From Rhodocyclaceae bacterium UBA6160 (GTDB taxonomy: Bacteria; Pseudomonadota; Gammaproteobacteria; Burkholderiales; Rhodocyclaceae), in the NCBI GenBank assembly GCA_002422995.1, contig DIUK01000160.1, positions 1 through 10,611 of the forward strand: a stretch of DNA of 10,611 bases, in the 5' to 3' direction. Positions within the stretch are counted from its first letter, which is position 1, and each line of letters begins with the position of its first letter. Shown in pieces: positions 6,065 through 10,611 of this stretch. The notes beneath the pieces are model-generated. The model saw only the letters and a list, made by a program, of their open reading frames with translations. It had not been told where the DNA came from and searched no databases. The translations under genes were made by a program, and so were the position numbers.

Positions 6065-6889
6065 ATGACCTCAACAGCTTTTATCAAACCAACACCATCC
6101 TTACCCGCGCTAACTGAACGGTTGGTGGACTCCCATTGTCATCTCGACTTTCCTGATTTCAATGGAAATGAACTGGCTTATTTGGATGCTATGGAAAGCC
6201 ATCAAGTGGGCTGGGCACTTATTGCAGGTGTCACACTTGAACGCTTCTCTGGTGTTTTGAATTTGGTTGAACGCTTTCCTAATTTATACGCAGGGGTCGG
6301 TGTGCACCCCGACACAGAATCAGGAGAAGAGCCCACGGTAGCGACGCTGGTCAGATTAGCCAATCATCCAAAGGTTGTTGCTATCGGTGAAACAGGATTA
6401 GATTATTTTCGACTGACTGGGGATCTGACTTGGCAGCGAGATCGGTTTCGCACCCACATTCGGGCGGCTAAAGACACTGGCAAGCCGTTAATCATTCATA
6501 CTAGAGACTCGGCAGAAGATACTTTGAAAATTTTGCGCGAAGAAAATGCAACAGAAGTGGGTGGGGTATTTCATTGTTTTACTGAAACTCCTGAAGTCGC
6601 CAAAGCAGCCTTGGATTTAGGATTTCATATCTCCATATCCGGGATTGTGACTTTCAAAAATGCATTTCAAGTTAAAGCGGTAGCAACCATGGTTCCGATA
6701 GATCGGCTGTTAGTAGAAACTGATTCTCCGTATTTAGCGCCAGCGCCTTACCGCGGAAAACTCAATCAATCAGCCTGGGTACGCTATGTTGCAGAAGAAG
6801 TTGCTTCGTTAAGAGGCATGACAACTGATAATTTAGCCCTGGCCACGACACAAAACTTCTTCAAGCTTTTTATTAAAAATGAAAAATAA
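6065..6889 (+). CDS. tatD: TatD family metal-dependent hydrolase (DNase)
   Basis: The protein is 274 residues with all TatD metal-site motifs: DSHCHLDF with His24 and His26, AIGETGLDYF with Glu109, IIHTRDS with His145, VFHCFTE with His170 and LLVETDSPYLAP with Asp220. TatD enzymes are two-metal hydrolases with 3'-5' exonuclease activity, proposed to act in DNA repair or turnover. The first 19 residues before the conserved start of the barrel are longer than usual, so a later start is possible, though ATG 6065 is the only good ATG. It follows holB by 20 bases, where many betaproteobacteria have pilZ, and overlaps the ankyrin gene by 11 bases. Confidence 0.95.
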   Translation: MTSTAFIKPTPSLPALTERLVDSHCHLDFPDFNGNELAYLDAMESHQVGWALIAGVTLERFSGVLNLVERFPNLYAGVGVHPDTESGEEPTVATLVRLANHPKVVAIGETGLDYFRLTGDLTWQRDRFRTHIRAAKDTGKPLIIHTRDSAEDTLKILREENATEVGGVFHCFTETPEVAKAALDLGFHISISGIVTFKNAFQVKAVATMVPIDRLLVETDSPYLAPAPYRGKLNQSAWVRYVAEEVASLRGMTTDNLALATTQNFFKLFIKNEK

Positions 6890-7493
6890 GCTACTGATTT
6901 TATTTGTTTTAATAAACTTTTCTCACTTTGCTTTTGCAGGCAGTTATGAGAACTTGCTGCTCGCCGTCAAGAATGACCAGACTGAAAGTGTTCTGGATTA
7001 CCTTAATCGAGGAATGGATGTTAATACGACAGACTCTCACGGTCTGACGTTATTGATGCTAGCTGCACGCAATGGTAATACCGCTTTGGTTGATCATTTA
7101 ATTCAACGTAAAGCATCAATTAACTACATCAATCAGTATGGCGAAACAGCTTTATTGCTGGCTGCATTTTCCGGGAAAATAGCCATTGTTCAACAATTAA
7201 TTACGGCAGCCGCAGAGATTAATACACCTGGCTGGACACCTTTGCATTACGCAGCATTTTCTGGACATTTAGCGGTTATTGAGGTGATTTTGCTAGCAGG
7301 TGCCAAAGTGGATGCCAGGGCACCGAACAGGCAAACTGCCTTAATGCTTGCTGCAAAAAATGGTCATGAAGCAGTAGTTAAAAAATTACTCGCGGCCGGT
7401 GCTTCAGCCACTCTTAAAGATGCTAACGAAAAAACGGCCAAACAGCTTGCTTTAGAAACAGGCAATACCGATACCGCACGTTGGTTAGAGTAA
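6879..7493 (+). CDS. Secreted ankyrin-repeat protein
   Basis: This 204-residue protein begins with a Sec signal peptide (MKNKLLILFV..., hydrophobic to about residue 18) with a plausible cleavage after AFA at residue 20, so it is expected in the periplasm or outside. About five ankyrin repeats follow, with the characteristic TLLMLAARNGN (57-67), TALLLAAFSGK (90-100), TPLHYAAFSGH (120-130) and TALMLAAKNGH (153-163) helices; a degenerate final unit ends in RWLE. The linker before the fourth repeat (AAEINTPGWTPLH) is about three residues shorter than the standard 33-residue pattern. Ankyrin repeats mediate protein binding; no catalytic domain is seen, and the partner is unknown. The ATG overlaps the end of tatD by 11 bases, so it is probably the last gene of that operon. 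Confidence 0.9.
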   Translation: MKNKLLILFVLINFSHFAFAGSYENLLLAVKNDQTESVLDYLNRGMDVNTTDSHGLTLLMLAARNGNTALVDHLIQRKASINYINQYGETALLLAAFSGKIAIVQQLITAAAEINTPGWTPLHYAAFSGHLAVIEVILLAGAKVDARAPNRQTALMLAAKNGHEAVVKKLLAAGASATLKDANEKTAKQLALETGNTDTARWLE

Positions 7494-7606
7494 CTGTAGC
7501 ATCTGAGGATGCAAAATACTCGCTTATTAGTTCGCATAATTTGCATTATGTAAACTAAGTGATTCAAATAAAATAAACGATTGTCCTAGCATCGGTAAGA
7601 TAACGA
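7494..7606 (+). other. Non-coding 3' flank with two weak hairpins
   Basis: Directly after the ankyrin gene stop there is a small hairpin with GCATC (7499-7503) pairing to GATGC (7508-7512) and an AT-rich one with CATAAT (7535-7540) pairing to ATTATG (7545-7550). Neither is followed by a T run, so they are at best weak end-of-operon structures. Nothing else is recognisable. Confidence 0.35.
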
Positions 7607-7752
7607 TCATTCCCCATAGATAGCTGGTAAAAATAACAACAACCCCAGCCCATGGTAGTAATAATGAGCCCGTGTCCAAGACTGGCCGCCAAGGTATAGC
7701 GCATATCTGCCGCGCCTTGCTGTAACCAGCGAAATGGGCTTAAAAAACTCAC
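7607..7752 (-). pseudogene. Frameshifted remnant resembling a DUF2189 membrane protein
   Basis: Reading the - strand from 7752, one frame gives SPFRWLQQGAADMRYTLAA and then SLGHGLIITTMGWG. This matches my memory of the start of DUF2189 integral membrane proteins: a P-x-R-W-L-x-x-G-x-x-D block, then S-L-x-x-G-L before the first membrane helix. After the GWG at about 7642, hydrophobic sequence continues only in another frame (LLLFLPAIYGE, stop at 7607-7609). The rest of the usual ~250-residue protein, with its further membrane helices, is missing. I read it as a short, frameshifted leftover in a gene gap. It could instead be a chance hydrophobic ORF; the family call rests on one motif block. 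Confidence 0.4.
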
Positions 7753-7891
7753 GTGCCGTACTAATGATGACTCCAGTGCTGACCCCGTTTTTTCTCCGAA
7801 GGTGCAGAGAAACCAAGTTATCCTAAGCTTAATTTTTTCTTGTTTGCAATACGCGCAAGTTGCCTACTCACTTTGAAAACATTGCTGAATG
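7753..7891. other. Non-coding gap beyond the DUF2189-like remnant
   Basis: No conserved coding signal is visible here, although the remnant's frame stays open upstream across much of it. No convincing terminator for the CoA-transferase gene, which ends at 7892 on the - strand, is seen. Confidence 0.4.
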
Positions 7892-9220
7892 TCATAGGAA
7901 TCGACGCGGCAACAAACCACTGGATCGCGCTTGCTTTTCAAGCCCTTCGCGATCCTCAGGATGGGCAATGCTGATTAGCGCATTGACGCGATCCGGGATG
8001 CTTTTACCTTTCAGATTAACCATACCGTATTCGGTGACGACATACATTACATCAGTGCGTGGGGTAGTAATCGTGGTTCCTGGCGGATGCCCTGCTACGA
8101 TACGCGAACGAGGCTGATCGCCTTTCATGTAACGAGAAGATAAGCACATGAAGGATTTACCGCCTTCTGACATAAATGCACCACGCACAAACTGGAGCTG
8201 CCCGCCTGTGCCTGTACGATGTTTAAAGCCTGCGCTTTCGGATGCCACCTGCCCCATCAGGTCAATTTGCATGGCATTGTTGATCGACACGACTTTACGG
8301 TTACGCGCAATATTTTCGGTCAGATTGGTCTCATTGACTGGCAAGCTGATGCACATTTCATTGCCATCCAGAAAGTCATATGTGCGCTGGGTGCCTTGTG
8401 TGAAGGTATAGACAATCTTGCCGCGATAGGTACTTTTATAAGCGCCGGTAACTTTGCCCGCGAGGACAAGATCGACCATGCCGTCCACAAACATTTCCGT
8501 ATGGATGCCTAAATCCTTGATCGGTGCTGTGGCCAAAGCGCTGCAAACTGCATTGGGCATGCCCCCAATGCCAATTTGCAGGCAAGCACCGTTTTCAATC
8601 TCGGGAATAATCAAATTTGCAACGCTTATGTCTGCTGACGTTACCGGCGCATTCATCAGTTCCGTCAGGGCGGCATTATCTCCTTCGATGACGGCATCTA
8701 CTTCGGAAATATGGATAACATTTTCTACGCCATAGCAAACCGGTAGCGCAGTGCTGGTTTCAACAATGACGCGCTGGGCTTTTTCGCAAATGGCACGTAC
8801 ATGACTGGTGGAGGCGCCAAAGTTGAAATAGCCATGTTTATCCATGGGTGTGGTTTTAATCACTGCCAAATCCACGTCAATGTAATCACGATAAAGCCTG
8901 GGGCCTTCGCCAAAGTTGAACGGGATGTAACTGGCCACGCCCTGGTCGTAAAGCTTGCGGTCGTAAGCAGAAAAATGCCAGTTTTCACCATGAAAATGTT
9001 GTTGCTCTGGATCACTTTCAAATACTTTGCGCGGCTTTGTGGTCAGAAAATATCGAATCCGCACGTCACGCAGCGCCAATTTGCGTTCCGCTAATGCAGC
9101 ATCAAACACATCAGGCTGATTTAAGGATGCGCCATAATCCACTGCCCAACCGGATTCAACCATTGCGGCTGCCGTGGCTGCCGTAATGGTTTTTTGTTTC
9201 AGCATTACTTGAAAATCCAT
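7892..9220 (-). CDS. Acetyl-CoA hydrolase/CoA-transferase family protein
   Basis: The 442-residue protein belongs to the family of acetyl-CoA hydrolase, 4-hydroxybutyrate CoA-transferase and butyryl-CoA:acetate CoA-transferase. Signatures are TTPMDKHGYFNFGAS (123-137), QIGIGGMPNAV (215-225), LGIHTEMFVDGMVDL (237-251), where Glu242 is in the place of the Glu that forms the CoA thioester intermediate, and VVTEYGMVNLKGKS (394-407). A catalytic Glu with the GxGGxP loop favours CoA transfer between acids, often with acetate as partner; the exact substrate cannot be read from sequence. The start is well fixed by AAGGAGGT five bases before ATG. It follows nagZ by 61 or so bases on the same strand, an unusual neighbour for this enzyme. 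Confidence 0.93.
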   Translation of the reverse strand: MDFQVMLKQKTITAATAAAMVESGWAVDYGASLNQPDVFDAALAERKLALRDVRIRYFLTTKPRKVFESDPEQQHFHGENWHFSAYDRKLYDQGVASYIPFNFGEGPRLYRDYIDVDLAVIKTTPMDKHGYFNFGASTSHVRAICEKAQRVIVETSTALPVCYGVENVIHISEVDAVIEGDNAALTELMNAPVTSADISVANLIIPEIENGACLQIGIGGMPNAVCSALATAPIKDLGIHTEMFVDGMVDLVLAGKVTGAYKSTYRGKIVYTFTQGTQRTYDFLDGNEMCISLPVNETNLTENIARNRKVVSINNAMQIDLMGQVASESAGFKHRTGTGGQLQFVRGAFMSEGGKSFMCLSSRYMKGDQPRSRIVAGHPPGTTITTPRTDVMYVVTEYGMVNLKGKSIPDRVNALISIAHPEDREGLEKQARSSGLLPRRFL

Positions 9221-9225
9221 GCTTA

Positions 9226-9233
9226 ACCTCCTT
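9226..9233 (-). promoter_or_regulatory. Perfect Shine-Dalgarno of the CoA-transferase gene
   Basis: The - strand reads AAGGAGGT, fully complementary to the 16S rRNA 3' end, five bases before the ATG at 9218-9220. It sits in an AT-rich leader (9234-9255). It fixes the start and suggests strong translation compared with the neighbouring genes, which lack clear sites. Confidence 0.9.
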
Positions 9234-9281
9234 GAATATTTTATTTTTTATGTTTCATACTTGCCTTGCAACGATTACATT

Positions 9282-10358
9282 CTACGTCGACGACCTTGCT
9301 TTTTCGCCAATCCATACAGCATCAACTGCTGCTGCACCCTGCGCGTATTTCACTTCGTCTGTGCGCCAAGGCACATCCGGCATTAACTGACTTAACAAGC
9401 GAACCTGGAAATTTTTAGCGGTATTTTCTTCAGCATTTTTCACCTTGGTACCGACAAGCCTTGTTGATGCAGGTTGCCAACGATCAAGCAGAATAGCCAC
9501 CTCATCCGGCGCGTTGCACACCAGCAAAACGTCGCATCCTGCCTGCCAGGCGGCATTGGCACGCGCCAAAATATCACCTGCGACACTGGCGCCTTGCATG
9601 GATAAATCATCGCTAAAGATCACGCCATCGAAGTTAAATTCTTCCCGCAGTTTTTTGAGCCAGACCGCAGAAAATCCGGCGGGTTGGCTATCCACTGCTG
9701 GGTAAATCACATGGGCTGGCATGACGGCATCCAGTTTCAATTGACGATAAGGCAAGAGATCGTCATGCATCTGGTTCAAACTGCGCTCATCCACAGGAAT
9801 TGCCACATGGGAGTCCGCCGCCACCCAACCATGCCCAGGAAAGTGCTTGCCGCAACAGCGCATACCGGCTACGCGCAGCCCTTCGATAAAAGCGCCCGCT
9901 AATTCAGTCACGGCCTGCGGGTTGCGATGAAACGCCCGATCACCAATCACTCCACTTTGCCCCCAATCCAGATCCAGCACAGGTGTAAAGGAGAAATCCA
10001 CGCCACATTCGCGCAGTTCTGCCGCCAGCAGATAGCCGATAGCCTGCGCCTTTTCGCATGCCTGTTTTGCCTCTTTATCCCACATTTCACCCAGTTTGCG
10101 CATGGCGGGCACCAGGGTGAATTGTTCCCGGCAGCGCTGTACTCGTCCGCCTTCGTGATCAATGGCAATGAGTAGTTGCGGGGCACGCAAGCTATGAATT
10201 TCCTCACATAAAGCGGTCAGTTGCGAACGGTCAACATAATTGCGAGTAAACAAAATTACGCCCCCTACCAAGGGGTGGGTAAGCCGCTCAATATCCAGCG
10301 CACTTAAGCCATGCCCGGCAATGTCTATCATTAAAGGGCCAAGAGGGATAGTTTTCAT
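9282..10358 (-). CDS. nagZ: Beta-N-acetylhexosaminidase NagZ (GH3)
   Basis: NagZ removes N-acetylglucosamine from anhydromuropeptides in the cytoplasm during peptidoglycan recycling. The protein, counted from the ATG at 10358, has 358 residues. It shows GPLMIDIAG at the N-terminus, LLIAIDHEGGRVQR, GKHFPGHGWVAADSHVAIP (the KHFPGHG motif and Asp-Ser-His acid/base loop) and GVIFSDDLSMQGA, whose first Asp of DDLSM is the expected nucleophile. An upstream in-frame TTG at 10376 would add six residues (LIKNN...) but neither start has a Shine-Dalgarno; ATG matches the usual family start. It follows acpS closely, as in many betaproteobacteria, and precedes the CoA-transferase gene. Confidence 0.95.
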   Translation of the reverse strand: MKTIPLGPLMIDIAGHGLSALDIERLTHPLVGGVILFTRNYVDRSQLTALCEEIHSLRAPQLLIAIDHEGGRVQRCREQFTLVPAMRKLGEMWDKEAKQACEKAQAIGYLLAAELRECGVDFSFTPVLDLDWGQSGVIGDRAFHRNPQAVTELAGAFIEGLRVAGMRCCGKHFPGHGWVAADSHVAIPVDERSLNQMHDDLLPYRQLKLDAVMPAHVIYPAVDSQPAGFSAVWLKKLREEFNFDGVIFSDDLSMQGASVAGDILARANAAWQAGCDVLLVCNAPDEVAILLDRWQPASTRLVGTKVKNAEENTAKNFQVRLLSQLMPDVPWRTDEVKYAQGAAAVDAVWIGEKARSST

Positions 10359-10390
10359 ATTGTTTTTGATCAGCAAAATTGAATAAGGGT

Positions 10391-10611
10391 TTAAGCCGTT
10401 TCCAACACCACAAAAGCGACGGCGTAATCTCTCTCGTCGCTCAGCGATAGATGGGAGATGATTTTTTTTTGCGCCAAAAAGGCCGTCAATTCAGCAGAAA
10501 AAGTAAATTCTGGCTTGCCCAGCGCATTATGCGCCACGGTAATTTCCGGCAATAGCACCGGAGCACGAATGCCTGTGCCCAGCGCTTTGCCCAAGGCCTC
10601 CTTGGCGGCAA
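10391..10611 (-). CDS. acpS: Holo-[acyl-carrier-protein] synthase, C-terminal part
   Basis: The frame runs off the right edge, so the 5' part of the gene is outside. The visible start reads AAKEALGKALGTGIRAP, the AcpS signature whose KEA Glu binds magnesium; IISHLSLSDERDYAVAFVVLE is the usual C-terminal strand region. AcpS transfers phosphopantetheine from CoA to acyl carrier protein in the cytoplasm. The TTG at 10594 is inside the conserved domain and is not the real start. It lies just upstream of nagZ on the same strand (14-32 bases, depending on the nagZ start), the acpS-nagZ pair common in betaproteobacteria. Confidence 0.95.
   Translation of the reverse strand, partial: AAKEALGKALGTGIRAPVLLPEITVAHNALGKPEFTFSAELTAFLAQKKIISHLSLSDERDYAVAFVVLETA

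Noticed and set aside
7564..7752. The 62-codon - strand ORF as an intact small membrane protein
   Set aside because: Its hydrophobic block breaks in mid-helix and resumes in another frame, so a remnant fits better than a functional small gene.
1..10611. A hidden mobile element, defence island or novel multi-gene system
   Set aside because: No transposase, integrase, long terminal inverted repeats, CRISPR-like spacers or toxin-antitoxin pairs are seen; most genes are conserved housekeeping genes in expected order.

Overview
The window is a housekeeping stretch from a betaproteobacterial chromosome. The Nitrosomonadales are my best guess, from moderate GC content and gene order: ygfZ | mltG-tmk-holB-(pilZ missing)-tatD-ankyrin protein, and acpS-nagZ. 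I see no phage, transposon, CRISPR, rRNA or tRNA, and no defence or biosynthetic cluster. The placement is inference from gene order and protein style, not from a search.

Left end (1-834, + strand): the 3' part of an unusual fusion, an L,D-transpeptidase (YkuD) domain joined in frame to a GNAT acetyltransferase domain. Next comes a 400-base gap between convergent genes (835-1234). It holds four tandem 12-base repeats that double as a 16-codon Shine-Dalgarno-preceded mini-ORF, an inverted partial copy of the repeat, and an overlapping 41-codon ORF.

1235-3089 (- strand): ygfZ (folate-binding, Fe-S maintenance) followed by an NRDE/TANGO2-family gene, probably one transcription unit. A 177-base divergent promoter region (3090-3266) separates them from the + strand operon.

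3267-7493 (+ strand): mltG (endolytic murein transglycosylase), tmk (thymidylate kinase), holB (DNA polymerase III delta'), tatD (metal-dependent DNase) and a secreted ankyrin-repeat protein. The genes overlap or are closely spaced, so they are probably co-transcribed. The unit mixes cell-wall termination, dTTP supply and replication clamp loading. The pilZ gene often found between holB and tatD is absent.

7494-7891: a gap with weak hairpins and a frameshifted, truncated remnant on the - strand that resembles a DUF2189 membrane protein.

7892-10611 (- strand): read in transcription order, the 3' end of acpS (holo-ACP synthase), nagZ (peptidoglycan-recycling beta-N-acetylglucosaminidase) and a CoA-transferase of the acetyl-CoA hydrolase/4-hydroxybutyrate CoA-transferase family with a perfect Shine-Dalgarno. 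Cell-wall metabolism recurs in the L,D-transpeptidase, MltG and NagZ, but the sequence does not show that they are functionally linked.
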